This document shows positions 23,429-35,340 of a stretch of 64,000 bases of DNA, one piece after another. Each line of letters opens with the position of its first letter. Position 1 is the first letter of the stretch. The notes beneath the pieces are model-generated. The model worked only from the letters and a program-made list of their open reading frames with translations, was not told where the DNA came from and did not search any database. The translations under genes were made by a program, and so were the position numbers. The DNA is from Ctenosaura bakeri (lineage: Eukaryota > Chordata > Lepidosauria > Squamata > Iguanidae), in the NCBI GenBank assembly GCA_948474755.1, contig CAOLHI010002500.1:186001-250000 (forward strand). Reading direction: 5' to 3'.

Positions 23429-23917
23429 GAAGGGGGAGGAGGAGGGAAAGAAAAGGTCCTTAAGCCTAGAGATTGTTAATCCACTGAGCAGAATCCCACT
23501 GTACTGCTCAGATATTCAGAATTCAGTGGGTGGTGGCAGCAAGAGAGAATTAGTGAACGCTGGGGAATTTCCTGCTCCTTTTCAAGGGTAGAAGTCAGGC
23601 TTGGGGGGCTGGAAGTAAATTCAGTATGACAGTCAGCACTTTGAAATATATGATATTTTGTCTTAATTGTCTGAATAGGTTCTTAAAACTAGAAAAGTAC
23701 CTAAAAAGTTCCAGACATACTGCAAAAGTAAAAGCATTCTCCCTTTTAAGTTACAATTGTTTGCAATTTGAGATACCTTTGTTTTTGGAAATTAAGGAAG
23801 TACTACACATTAGTACTTAATTGTTACTTTTTATGTCCATGCTCTGGATCTTGTGCTTCCTCCTGAAAAGCTGTCTTCAACAGCTACTTTCAACAGCTTT
23901 TTGGCAAGCACACATAG

Positions 23918-24118
23918 GGCCTTTCTGCACTACAATGTTATAGTGCTATTATTCCACTTTCAACACCATGTGGAATTCTGGGGTTTGTAGTTTACTGAGT
24001 CCAAAGAGCTCTCTGGCTGAGAATTCTAAATACATTTCCCTAAACTGTAAACCCCAGGATTCCATAGGTTGTTAAAAGTGGAATAATAGCACTACAACAA
24101 TCTAGTGCAGAAATGGCC
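23918..24118 (+). mobile_element. Palindromic MITE, looped form (copy B)
   Basis: Exactly 201 bases from GGCCTTTCTGCACTA to AGTGCAGAAATGGCC. The two arms are imperfect inverted repeats separated by a central loop containing GAGCTCTCTGGCTGAGAATT. Copies C and D share the same length and loop. Flanking triplets (TAG and AGA) do not match, so the duplication has decayed or the ends are shifted. Confidence 0.85.
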
Positions 24119-25451
24119 AGAACAAAGTCCTCTCCATGCTGGAAGTAGCCAGAGAATTTGGTTGGTTTAGATAGAAAATAATTTCATTTTAGTTAGCTTT
24201 TGAAGAGTTTGTCAAATTTTGCAAATTCTGCCATATTTGGAACAGAAAAGTTTTGAAGTTTTTTTTTTAAAAATCAATGGAGTAGAATATTTTTTCCATC
24301 TCTATCTCCCACTGAAGACCACGAAGAAGAAGAAAAAAAGGATGAGGATAAGGATCCAGTTTTTGAGCTTACACATTGGCTGAGATCTGGGCCTCGGACA
24401 AGGATGATGGAAGTAGCCAGCCTGCCAATGGAACAGGGGAGCTTTCTCAGCACACTTCTGAGTCCGAACAGTGACTACATGGATCAGGAGTCAGAACTGG
24501 GTCTCAGCACTGCCTAGTAGCCACTATTCTGCCAAGCAAAACTGTGGCATAAGGAAGCATTGGGTATCTCCTTATGCAACACTGGAAAATAATAGATCCT
24601 CCATCATGATTTCTGATAATGATAGCATATCATCCCAGTAGGATTCCAGCCATTGATTTCACAGCTCCCAAGGCAGTGACATCTCTACTGAAGAACAATT
24701 ATGGCCCAGCAAGCTTGCACCAACATTACTAAGAATTCTTAATGTGGTTGGAAAATATACATTCTAATGTGAACATGTCAACATCAATAGAGTCATTTTG
24801 CCCCTAGATGGGGCTCCTGAGCTTTGAAAGAAAGCATTTCACAGTCGAACTGATATATTTCCTATTCTCCCTGTCTTTCTACTGATTATACATTTATGGT
24901 ATCAACATTGTCATTTACACAATATAAATTCAGCTGCTTTGTGCTTATTTCCTCAGCCAAGCTGGCATTGCCAAGGTCTGCAGGTTCTGCTGGCTAATTG
25001 GAAATCTGCTTAACAAAACCATGTATTAACACCACCCAACCAACAAAACCCCATCATGTCTGATACAGCAGGGAAATGAATGCTAAAAGGTTTGTTCACA
25101 TTGAGGAATAATCTTGACTAATCCCTGAAGCTGTGTTTTCAGCATGGGTTTTACCTGACTGAAACCATGTTAACTCATTGTAATTTCAGCTGGAGGTGTT
25201 TGGTTGAAGAAGTTTTCTTTTGTTTTTCTGATTCCCTACTCCCTATGCCATACTAAAGTTAGTTTTCATCTGTTGTTGCTTATGTGTAATTACTGTTCCC
25301 CCATCTTAGTCCTGCTCCCTACATAGCTGAAAGGGATGTTGCTATGTAGAGATGCCACCAAATACAATTAATATTGATTAAACACTGAGTAAAATGATTA
25401 ATATTAAAATATTAAGATGATTAGGCTGCAGTCTTAAGCACACTTGCCAGG
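24119..25451. other. Non-genic AT-rich DNA
   Basis: Around 24,310-24,540 a GAAGAAGAAAAAAAGGATGA stretch precedes GC-richer sequence that could be a retroelement remnant; nothing decisive. The part 24,830-25,060 is repeat-free and motif-like (TTGTCATTTACACAAT, GCTAATTGG) and may be conserved. No gene. Confidence 0.4.
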
Positions 25452-25825
25452 CAGAAAGACCCATGGAATAATTTATTGTTGGTCGAGACTAACTAGGAAG
25501 AACCAATATGACTGGAGAAAAGAGAATAAAGGAAGAACATTATACCTATAATAACTGTGTAATTATATAACCGGGTAATGGAATATGATTATGACTACGT
25601 GACTATATATTAAAAGAAGAAAGAAAATAACGATAAATATTTATAAAATGTAAGTGATGTGAATGGAGGTGATGAAACTTGATTTTGACAAAAGGTTTCT
25701 TCTATGTTAAGCATTCTATATGGATTTTTTTTTCTTTGTTTAAATTTGTAATGTAATGGAAATTGGATGATCGAATAATGTTATATTGTTAATAAAAAGA
25801 TTTGAACACAGAAAGACCCATGGAA
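25452..25825 (+). mobile_element. L1-like LINE 3' end with 17-bp target-site duplication
   Basis: The 17-bp sequence CAGAAAGACCCATGGAA occurs at 25,452-25,468 and again, identical, at 25,809-25,825. Between them lie 340 bases of A-rich sequence ending in a TTGTTAATAAAAAGATTTG tail. A 5'-truncated insertion with a polyadenylation-like tail and a duplication of this length is the signature of target-primed reverse transcription. The A-rich 3' UTR composition suggests L1; no ORF2 protein is left to prove it. The perfect duplication indicates a relatively young insertion. Confidence 0.8.
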
Positions 25826-27122
25826 GATAATTGGCTTTGTTTTTCACTGCCCATGTCTATTTGAATAAAACAATTGTTTCAAAGAATATGTAAGTTCTCT
25901 TCAGAATAACGTTGTGAAGGAAAAAAAATGTAAATATAAAAGCCTAACACCACCCTCTTCACATTGTGTATCAGCTGTGTTGTTCAGGAGATGCATGATT
26001 ACTCCATTAAACCACTTTCTAGAAGCTTTCAGTTTGTAAGAAAGGGATGTCAATCCGTACAGAAAAATCCTACACCTAACTTTCAGGTGGAGCTCAGCAC
26101 ATCAGCCAAGTTTGTTCCTGGGGTTCAATTCATCATCAGGGAAGTTACATTAATTCTGCATGTTCTAACTTTCCCATTCATGTATGCAAAGAATTGCCAA
26201 GGATCTTTCTTATAAGCCATAGTAAGACTTAAAATTTCACAGCCTGGAACCATAATTTCGGACTCATCAGTTGATCCATATTTGTCAATTCAATAATTAC
26301 TTCATAGAGGCTTTGCTAGTTTTAAGTGGATATGGTGCTAAAAAAAAGAAGACTTATTTTGCTTTGTTGTCTTGACTGTCAGTTACTTGATGATCTAACA
26401 AACTGAGACTCACAGAGGGAATGATGATAGAACAAAGGTTTAAATTCATCAGTTCCACTGTTGTCATTTGTTCTTTTCTTTAGAGAAGGACCATTAAACA
26501 GCCTCTTTTTCCTTCCCTTTTACTCTTCTCACAGCCTTAATCCTTAAAAATGCCCTGCCACCTGCTGGTACTGTGTAATGATGCACACGCACAATGCAGC
26601 AGAACAACTTCCGAAAGAAACTTTCCCCCTAACATATTCCAGAGAAGCAGGAATGCCTTCTCTTTAAGATGATATCAGCTTCCTGCTGTTTCTGTTAGCA
26701 AATATTTTAAAACGAGAAAACATTTTGGTTGATTTAAAAAGACTTCTAATTGAAGTCCAAAGTGGAACTCATAAAAAAGTTTTATTTTATTTATTTATTC
26801 ATTTATTTATTTTTTGGAGTGGCTACTACCAGTCCCTCTCCCTTAATGCAATCTCTTTTTTCTTCTTTTCTTTTTCCCAAAGGAAAAGGCCACTTTACTT
26901 TAGGGGTAGGGAGCTGTCACATGGAGATCTGGGCCAGCCAATGCTGTGACAGACCAGGCCTGCTTTTATTCTCCCTCCCTGGAGAAGCAGCACCCTTTTA
27001 TAGGATTATCACCCCTTGGATCCCTCTCCACACTTAATCACCCTTCTGCTTTCCTTAAGACCACAACCCTTATGGATATAGGGAGAAGCATTTTCAGGTT
27101 TATCCCAAATGAATGTGTCACT
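25826..27122. other. Non-genic AT-rich DNA
   Basis: Contains a TTTA-type run at about 26,783-26,812 and the CTCF-type site at 26,556. The stretch 26,860-27,115 is GC-richer and next to the LTR-like segment; it may be internal sequence of the same element, but no domain is readable. Confidence 0.45.
26556..26568 (-). promoter_or_regulatory. CTCF-type core motif
   Basis: The minus strand reads CCAGCAGGTGGCA, which fits the degenerate CTCF core CCASYAGRKGGCR at every position. CTCF binding sites of this kind often mark chromatin loop anchors. A single motif match of 13 bases is expected occasionally by chance, and the flanking sequence was not scored. Confidence 0.4.
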
Positions 27123-27517
27123 TGTGGTAGCATGTGTAAATGAGCTAAAATGGAAGAAACACTGTTTTGAGGCTGCTCTTATTTAGAAAAATAGGATAAA
27201 ATCTTTATTAAAAGAACTAACAAGGGAAAGGTATTGGGCAAATCAATCTATCAAACAGAAAAGAACTTTCAGACATTTACAGGCAAAGACTTCCCTATGT
27301 TAACAAGCCTTTACCTTTCCTCCCCCTTTCTCTGAATCTCACTGAAGGAAGCTCTTTCCTTCACACACCCTATATATATATACTATCTGCTGTCATTCTC
27401 CACACAGCCCCTGTCTCTGGCTAGGCTGATTCTCCTTTGTCAGAGATCCAACCAGATTAATTCCTCTCTGTTGCGAGGGCAGCTCTGCTGGTCACACCCT
27501 CTCTAGGGTTCATCACA
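27123..27517 (-). mobile_element. LTR-like segment, minus strand
   Basis: On the minus strand it starts TGTGATGAACCC and ends CTACCACA, giving TG...CA termini over 395 bases. A TATATATA box (27,371-27,382) precedes an AATAAA signal (27,204-27,209 in complement) by about 165 bases, then a U5-like region. Together this is a plausible LTR of a Gypsy/ERV-type retroelement. No matching target duplication or primer-binding site was seen. Confidence 0.5.
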
Positions 27518-28190
27518 GGAGCTTCTTGTATTAACTCAGCTTAACCCAATGCTATCAGACAAGCATATCCCTATTTGAGCAGTAGGACTGTTGGTATAGG
27601 ATATGGAACATCATAACAACATCTGTTACGAACTTAGACAGATTAGTGTTTCAGGTGCTACCTAGAACTCAACCAAGGAATGGCTGTTGTGGAAGCAGCC
27701 TTCTGCATTTTGACCATAGCTTGTTGGCCTGGGCTTGCTGTTAATGGTGCCCCCTACGAAGAGCAGTCTGTGTTACTTAACAGGCCGGTGCTTGATACTA
27801 CAGCTGCCAGCAATCACAGGATGGAAGTAGTGTAGACTCAACTGAGGAGTGGGTGGTACCCTCCAAGTCCAGATTAAACCATATCCTCTGGCCTGAAAGA
27901 TCTTGGAGTGGCAGACAATATCTTCATGGAAGTTACTTCCTTTCTCTCAGAATTTTCTGCTGAGTTTGAAAGCAGATAGGACATAACAGGAAATGAGTGA
28001 GATAGCAGACACTCCCATAAACGCACATAGCTCCCTTTGCCACCAGAACCCATCACTTTTCCTGATGTTATTTACCTATGGATTGCCTTTGAAAAATGAG
28101 GACAGGAGTTAGAAATGGAAGTGATATTGCTGTGTATTGCTGTGAAGGGTGCATCTTTCAGTTCCGTGCACAAGAATCTGAGCTGGATAT
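27518..28190. other. Non-genic DNA
   Basis: No supported gene or recognisable element between the LTR-like segment and the hairpin repeat. Confidence 0.45.
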
Positions 28191-28361
28191 ATAAAGTTGA
28201 AGGCTTTCACAGCTGGAATCCATAGGTTGTTGTGGGTTTCTGGGTTTTGAGGCCATGTTCTATTAGCATTTTCTCCTGACGTTTCGCCTGCATCTGTGGT
28301 TGGCATCTTCAAATCCTCTAATAGAACACAGCCTCAAAACCTGGAAAACCCACAACAACCT
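28191..28361. repeat. Hairpin-forming interspersed repeat with GACGTTTCGCC core
   Basis: Left arm 28,224-28,266 (starting AGGTTGTTGTGGGTTTCTGG) and right arm 28,318-28,361 (ending GGAAAACCCACAACAACCT) are inverted repeats of about 43 bases separated by a core containing CTCCTGACGTTTCGCCTGCA. The lead-in GAAGGCTTTCACAGCTGGAA also belongs to it. I recall this core as a very common repeat in lizard genomes, possibly the terminal part of a Penelope-like element, which have inverted terminal copies; that family link is uncertain. Confidence 0.7.
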
Positions 28362-28532
28362 ATTGAGCAGGATACTTTCATTCCATTAGTAGATTAAAGA
28401 AATCTTGTTGGTGATGATCTGAACTATGGCTAGAGCCATTCGAATCTTCTCCCAGAAGCCCATATATTGTCAAAACCAGCATTAGCCACTGGCATAAAAT
28501 AATAGTTTGCTGATGACTAACGGAAACAGTGA

Positions 28533-28728
28533 CAGCGAGCATAGTTTAGTGGATTAAGCATTGGATTACAACTCTGGAGAACAAGATTCAATCCCCCACT
28601 CAGCCATAGAAACCCACTGGGTGACCTTGGGTATGTCACACACTCTTAGCCCCAGAAAACCCTTTGATAGTTTCACATTAGGATTGCCATAAGTCAGAAG
28701 TGACTTGAAGGCACATAACAACAACAAC
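28533..28728 (+). mobile_element. tRNA-headed SINE, short form
   Basis: Same family as 20,869. The head TAGTTTAGTGGATTAAGCAT, body CCACTGGGTGACCTTGGGTA and 3' part ATTGCCATAAGTCAGAAGTG are followed by an ACAACAACAAC tail. The roughly 40-base internal segment is missing, as in 20,869. Confidence 0.92.
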
Positions 28729-31069
28729 GGATATAGCAGTTGTATCATAGCAGAGAAAAGCTGGCACTTGGTTTACAGAAGCCATCATTCTGCATAGCTG
28801 CTGCTACACTGAGTTTCTTGGGGTGCATGGCCAATGAAGTTTCCTAAAGCTGGTTGTACACTCATGGCTTTTTGTAGTCTGAAATGCTAGGCTGTTGTCT
28901 CTTGCCTGTGCTAAGCATAATATAGCACTCTCCATGCCTATTTTGAGTTCTGTGTTCTGTACATGTTTCCAGAATAAGTTCCCCTGGTTAAAAAAAGGGC
29001 CACACTCCTTAGAATACAACTGTCTGCAGTTGGTCAACTGCTTTGAGTTGTCTTCTTTGGGTTCCATGTGGAAGGAATGTGGAATAGGAAATGAATGAAA
29101 TATATGAAATAATGAAATGACTCATTGCACTGTCTTAATTAAGTCTTGACTCTGGACCTCAAGGGCCCACCACATTTAAACAATCTATTTGAAGTCATTA
29201 GAATTGAAAGGTCTACTATTCCAACAACTTTGAGTGGAGTAGAGATCTGAAAACAAATCTGCAACGGCAGTTGGATTCATTCCTTATCTTCTTTTTCTTC
29301 TCTTTTTAAAGTAAGTGCACGCATATATGTTCATTCTTAAAGACTCCTGGACTCTCCCTTTTTCTGTGAGGAAAGAAAAAAGCAAACAGCAACTGGTAAT
29401 GAGAAAGAGTGTTAGGGATTTCTTTATTTTAAAGAAGTTAACCAGCACAATACAGTGTTCCTTCTCTCCTTCTTCAGGACTTGAAACTATGTGGAGATTC
29501 CCTTTAAAATGTTCTCAATTGTTGTAGCTGTTTCAGCTAAGAGACATCACTGTTTCAGGGATGGAATAATTCCACTTTAGTATTTTGGCCAAGACCTACT
29601 TAAGATACATCTTTGTTACATTCCATTTTGTATAATTCTTGTGACACTAATCTGAAAATAAGTCTGGTCATGTTATGAAGTTCTGGTTCTCTGAGAATAT
29701 TTCTGTGAGTCACCAAAGTTCTGTGAAAGTAAACTATTCTTTTCTTTTCAAAAAGTGAGATACATCTTTCCAACTTGTTGTTTTACATAGCAGACATGGG
29801 AAGGAATATAAATAGAAACTAACTTAAGTGGTTGGTTGGAAGAATTTATCTGGAGGTTTAATGGAGTGAAATATACCTGGAGACTGGCCATCTTTTTTTT
29901 TTTTAAACTGATCATATTTTGTTTTGACATTTGTCTTTGACAGAAGATGAAAACAAGCTCTTGAAATCTGTGTTCTCAGGTGGAGAGTCCAGTACTCTAT
30001 GAACTCCACTCAGGTATTTATTAAGGAAACTATGACAAATAGAGATGCATTAATCACAGAGGTTTGGTCAATAACATGGAAAAGGTTAACCAGTTCCTAC
30101 TCAAGAAATGCCTCTCCTTCTTCAAAATAATATTATTAGCAAAGTTTGTATTCTAACCCCATTTGTGTTTCTTCATAAAGCATATATTTTATTGGAAATT
30201 CATTTATGATGCAAACTGATCTGTCATCATAGGCAAAGGTTCTTTCTGGATTCAGAAGCAAGATGCAAACAAGCGGTTCTAAGATTACAGACTTGTGTTG
30301 TAAAGCAGGCAAAATAGCATTAAGGAAAGAAAAACAAGCCAAGCAAACTTACTTCCCCAAACAGTTGTTGGGAACTCCAGAGAATAACAACAGGGATCTG
30401 TAGCCTTCATGCAGCACCTTCCCAGTTTTGGTCTGTATCAAAGTCCAACTTGGGCAGATTTACAAGACCTTTTATACCTTAACATTTAAGGTGCTATGTG
30501 CTCTTCAAGGCAGCACAATAATTAATCACAGCTCTCCCTCTCAGGTAATATGATATGTTTCTACACCACTCAGAAGACAAACTAAAGAGAATGGGCAACA
30601 ACCTATTTGACTAATTATGATATCCTCCTACATTCCAAGGTCCTACCATCATAACCAGCAACTGACCTTGAAAAAACAAGCAAATGATCTTTAAAGGAAA
30701 CCTACATTTCAAAGCTTCCCAGGAGATATGGAAAATATAAGGAGAAGTTCTGATACACCAGGTCTATCTCTTCTATATACAATGGTCTTCCGACAGTTTC
30801 CCCCTACAACTGGATAACCAAAAGTATTATATGCTTCTGGCAATCTCTCTCTGTTTTGTTCATCTCTGTCTCTTATGCAATTGAATGGGTACTCCCTAAA
30901 CAAGATTTTTTCTCTCTCACTCTCTCTCTTTCTCTCTCTTCATATATATATATATATATAGTGGGAGAAAGAGAAAAGATGATGATCAGAAGGATGGTTT
31001 GTATTTTAATTTGGGGGTGAATGCACATTGTACAATTATAACTGTCTGATACTGCTTAAACTTCAATGA
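28729..31069. other. Non-genic AT-rich DNA
   Basis: No supported gene. A pyrimidine (CT)n run joins a (TA)n run at about 30,911-30,960. Other open frames are short and featureless. Confidence 0.5.
30911..30960. repeat. Compound (CT)n-(TA)n microsatellite
   Basis: An interrupted TC tract runs into about ten TA units. Confidence 0.93.
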
Positions 31070-31285
31070 CTCCAACCTATGGAATTATGGTATTTAGAGT
31101 TCAAAGAGATACTTAGGATCCTCTGTTAGAGAGCTCCAATATGTTCTTTGAACTACAACCCTAGTGCTCTCTAGGATGGAATTTCAAGTAACCTACCAAA
31201 CTACAAACCTGAGGATTCAATAGGAGGAGGCCACAGAAGTTAAAATGACATGAAACTCTGATAACACTGTAGTGTGGATAGTTTT
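31070..31285. mobile_element. Degenerate palindromic MITE copy
   Basis: The phrases CCAACCTATGGAATTATGG, GAGCTCC, AACTACAAACCTGAGGATTC and AACACTGTAGTGTGGA follow the order of the palindromic family (B and C copies) at lower similarity. Termini are not preserved. It would be an older member. Confidence 0.45.
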
Positions 31286-32176
31286 CCATCAATGGTAGGG
31301 TGCAGCCATTCTCAAAAGGATTGGAGCCGAGGATCCCAGTGCAGGATGATGAAAAGCACTTTTCAATAACTCAAAACACATAATTTTAAAATTAATTCTA
31401 ATAGGAAATCTATATGCACGAAATTAAAAGTGAAAATATAAAATAGTTGTGCTGATCTATAGTAACGTGTGCAAGATTAAAAATAAGATTATTGATATTT
31501 AGGAATCAGAAGAGAGACTTGCACATATGTTACTTTAGAGCAACATAACTATTTCATATTCTAACTTTTTAATAAAATTAAGCAATTAGGGGAGAGATCT
31601 GTACATGTATTGCCATCAATCAAAACAACTATTTTATATTTTGAGTTTTAATTTTCTGCACAGGAAATAAGGTTTTGATTATGCCGTTTATTTACTCACA
31701 GACAAGGTTGTTACCTGAAAACTAAAATGTTGTTTTCTAAATAACCATGTGTGAATTTTGTGCAGAATAATTCTCAATCTGTGCAGATTCTTGGGATTCC
31801 AGGATTCTTCTCTTCAGTTCCTCAACACATTTTTTTTGCATTTCTTGAATATTTTCAAATATTCTTTCCATCTCTAATCCATACTCTGTTAATAATACAG
31901 ATACGCCTCAGTTAATGAAATAAATGTGTCCTAAGCATTACTTCTTTAGCAGAAGTACTTCTTTAGCATTTCTAGACGCAGAAGTAATATGGAAAGAATA
32001 GGATCCAGAACTCACATTTGAAATGAAAGAAGTCTGGTAAGACTTGCATTAGTTAAACAAATGCACCTTCTAGAGATAATCTAAAAGCTTTTTCCACAAA
32101 ACATCTAGGGATTACTTTTTCTTTCATCAGCCTTCACTTTTCTTATGATTTCCATTTTGGGGGCCAAACTTTTATT

Positions 32177-32211
<35 letters not shown>

Positions 32212-33063
32212 CTGTATTTAAAGATGCATGAGGTAGCTGGTCCACTTTCTCCTTTTCTTTCTGTTTTGCTGATCATGCATTCACATGCCATGGACAGCTG
32301 CTATTTACTTGGCCTATGGTACTAAGGCAGACACGTCCACAGTAGAATTGCTAAATTACAGTTACCTTTTCTCCCAGCTCAAGCTTTATTGCATTGTTTA
32401 CTGTAGACAGACACACTGCTACAAACCAACACCAAAAGTCTCTGTTTATCCAGCCCTTCTTCACTATCATCCCAATGCTAATGCTGCTAAAAAAAATGCA
32501 GCTAGTCAAAGGATGAGAATTAAAAGGGAGTAAGGCCGAGTGACATAAAAAACTGTAAAAGGGAGCTTCTTTTTCACAGGTTTTATTAGCTGAGATATGC
32601 CTGTAATTTGGGATAACCTATACCCAGATCATATTACACAACATAGTGAATGTCACAGACCATGATTTTTGCTGTGCATAAGAGTTTCTCCTTAGCAGAA
32701 CTGTTCCAAGATTGATAATCCCATCCCTATCCAAGGCAAAGAAAGATGCTCTGGCCATTTGTCTCCTTTCCATACACCAAGATGTTGGGCTCTGGCTACA
32801 GATGGGGCAACCTGGCCTAAACCCAGTTCATTTCCTCAACTAGAATAGATCCATTAAAGTTATGGAGTTTATATAGTGTTGACTTCCCTTGAGCAGTTGA
32901 TCCAATGGATCTGTTCTTCTTGTTGAGTACCAATTCTGCTGCTTCTTGTTTTTCTTACAAACCTCAGGTTCTTTCCCTCACGTAGATGAAGAAGTGTACA
33001 CATATGAGATAGTTATTGCTGAAAATCAAAATGATATTTGTCTGCATCTGTACCAGCCAAATA
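31286..33063. other. Non-genic AT-rich DNA
   Basis: Contains an AC microsatellite (32,180-32,209). The stretch near 31,905-32,080 has loosely inverted ends (ACGCCTCAGTTAATGAA and GCATTAGTTAAAC) that might be an old DNA transposon. No gene. Confidence 0.45.
32180..32209. repeat. (AC)n microsatellite
   Basis: About fifteen uninterrupted AC units. Confidence 0.96.
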
Positions 33064-33426
33064 CAATAGGTACAGTTATCCAGGGACCATGTTGCACCTA
33101 TCTGCCACATAAATTAGGAGGAGCCCCTAAGGAAAAGAGGTGGTAGTCCTAAATCCTAATTGGTTTGAATACATGGAGATTCAAGGCCAGATTTTAAGAG
33201 TTAAGCATGAAAAACCATGAGCCTGTATGGATAAACCTGCCATTTTTACTTTCCCTCATATTCAAATGGTTTTTATTAAATCTCAAACTCTTTCCAACCC
33301 TAATATGAAGAAATTTGGGAATACTTGAATTCTTAACACAGAAATAAATTGAAACACATGTTTTACCCATCCCTCCCATTCCCCACACTAGGAGGCAGGG
33401 GAAATATTTCTGAATGGAACCTATGG
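33064..33426 (+). repeat. Uncharacterised dispersed repeat, copy 2
   Basis: Partner of 700-1,030 in the same orientation. It opens CAATAGGTACAGTTATCC, continues ACCATGTTGCACCTATCTGC and GAGATTCAAGGCCAGATTTT, and closes GAATGGAACCTATGG. It is about 30 bases longer than copy 1. Two independent copies 32 kb apart show that this is a genomic repeat family rather than a local duplication. Confidence 0.7.
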
Positions 33427-34605
33427 CCATTTCCCTCCCCAGCTTTGAAACAAAGCTGAAGGGAACCAGCCAGCAGTTTGACTGTCAGTCTAAGCTATGC
33501 CTGTGCACTGTTTTCTGCCATTAGTGTTTTCTTGTAGCATGACATCAGTAGGAATGAGCAAACCTTGTTTGTTGTGGATTTTATGGAATATGTGCCAGGT
33601 GTGATTTTTATGTATCTTTCTTTAAAGGCACAACACATTTCCCAGTGTATGGAGGGCAGTGTTTCCTTGGTATATACAAAACCTTTAGACTTGCCCTTTT
33701 CTGTTTTAGCATTCAGTGTATTCACACATGGGGCACTCTTCTTCAATGGAAGGGAAACACACATTTATACACTCCATTAATTGTTCTTGAACCATGCCAT
33801 GTGACTGTTTTTCCATCCCATGTTGTGTCACACACAAACATGAAAAAACAATGAACCCATTCATCTGGTAGCTCAGGGAGATAAATATTTGTAGAAGAAA
33901 GCTGAACATGAGAGTTCTTTGTATTTATTCTGAGCCAAGGACTTACTGTTGTATGTTGAGTACATTTAAATTTTGAATGATCCTCAGGCCAGAGAACTCT
34001 CTGAAAAACTGTCAATTCTAAATCCATCTTTTCTAAATGCCTCAGTTTGTTGAAAGATAGCAACAAAATGGAATGGTTTCTCCTACAATTCATCCTGTAT
34101 TTTTTACAGAGGTAGGGATGTCTGAAAGCCAACTCTGAAATTTTGTTCATCTGTATTTCAAGTACCATAGGGGGAAAAAATATCACCAGATTACAACATA
34201 AGGGTGTAGATCTGGGATACAGATTGCTTCAGGCTGTATTTTAAGCTCAGAAGGTCCTTCATCTCCTGTCCAACAAGATTTAAAAAGAAGATTATTGGTG
34301 CTCTGTTGAGGTGAGCACACAAACAAATCCAAGTTAGGCCCATCAATTACTCTATGAATGGTGTAAAGGATGAACTGAGCTCTTGTAACATGTGAGCTGT
34401 TTCCCTAAATGCTGTGATTTGTTTGGTTTAAAGACATTTGAGACACCTATATGGCTTTATATGTATGAATGTGTCTCCTAAACCAATGGATGGTAGTGAA
34501 GGACCTTACATGCTGCTTTCCCTTCTTTCTGCTCCCTGTTTCCTTCATCCTATTCTCTTTATGTTGCTCATGTATACCCTTTGCCCTTAAGGAAGACTGT
34601 TTCCC
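33427..34605. other. Non-genic DNA
   Basis: The longest open frame of the window (147 codons, minus strand, 33,743-34,186) lies here. Its product shows no recognisable domain and its span is crossed by overlapping frames on the other strand, so I do not call it a gene. Confidence 0.45.
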
Positions 34606-35095
34606 ATGCTTGATGAGATAGGATGGACATGTAGACTCTTAGTGCCTTTGACGAGTGCTTGGAAACTTCAGCTGATCCAAAGCCAGATGTTAACTGAGGC
34701 AGGCTGCAGATACCGTATTACATTCCTGTTAAAACAGCTTCACTGTCTGCCAATTCGTTTTGGGGCACAATTCAAAGTGCTGGTTGTGACCTATAAAGCG
34801 CTATATGGCTCAGGCTATCTGGCAGAATGTATCTCCCTATATGAGCCTGCCCGGGCCCAGGGATCATCAGGAGAGTCCCTATTGAGTCCCACCACTGTGG
34901 CAAGCATAGTTCATGTGGATGCAAGATAGAGTCTTCTTGATGGTTGCCTCTAGACTCTGGGATTCCCTTCCCAGAAAGGCCAGAATGACCCCTTCCTTGT
35001 TGCCAGGCAAAATCCTTTTTATTCCAACAAGTTTTTAAAACAGAACGTTTTTGAAGAACGAACTAAGAGGTGCTGTATTTTTTAAAACTGAACAG

Positions 35096-35143
<48 letters not shown>

Positions 35144-35340
35144 TCATTTTATACTCCTAACAGGAGGTTCAGTTTTTTTTAACATCGTGAATAGTTTAAT
35201 TCTATTTTAATGTTCACTTTTTGTACACTTATCATTATATTGTCCTTTTAAATCATAAGCTGCTTTGAGTACCAATTTTGGGAGAAAAGTGGAATATAAA
35301 CAAGTATAATAATCATCAACAACAACTTCATCATCACCAG
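34606..35340 (+). mobile_element. L2/CR1-group LINE, C-terminal coding end and 3' UTR
   Basis: The plus-strand frame 34,606-34,929 carries the C-terminal part of ORF2: WKLQLIQSQ, ITFLLKQLHCLPIRFGAQFK, VLVVTYKALYGSGYL and YEPARAQGSSGESLL. This is the region after the reverse transcriptase in L2-type LINEs. Further downstream a decayed frame includes SRLWDSLPRKARMT-like sequence. The 3' UTR contains a (TA)n tract, and the end reads AAGCTGCTTTGAG then AAGTGGAATATAAAC with an AATAATCATCAACAAC tail. The element is 5'-truncated and non-functional. Confidence 0.9.
35100..35140. repeat. (TA)n microsatellite
   Basis: Twenty uninterrupted TA units inside the L2-like 3' UTR. Perfect TA runs of this length can extrude cruciforms. 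Confidence 0.97.

Noticed and set aside
24310..24540. Possible retroelement remnant with an acidic coding-like stretch
   Set aside because: Frames are broken and no diagnostic motif is readable; memory of a similar phrase is not enough to name a family.
28533..28610. tRNA-like heads at this and other SINE sites considered as tRNA genes
   Set aside because: They have degenerate A and B boxes, do not continue as a full cloverleaf and are fused to SINE bodies.
31905..32080. Possible old DNA transposon with loosely inverted ends
   Set aside because: The inverted match is short and gapped, with no duplication at the edges.
33743..34186. 147-codon open frame on the minus strand
   Set aside because: It is the longest frame of the window but has no recognisable domain, and other frames overlap it on both strands. 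Length alone is within chance for 64 kb.
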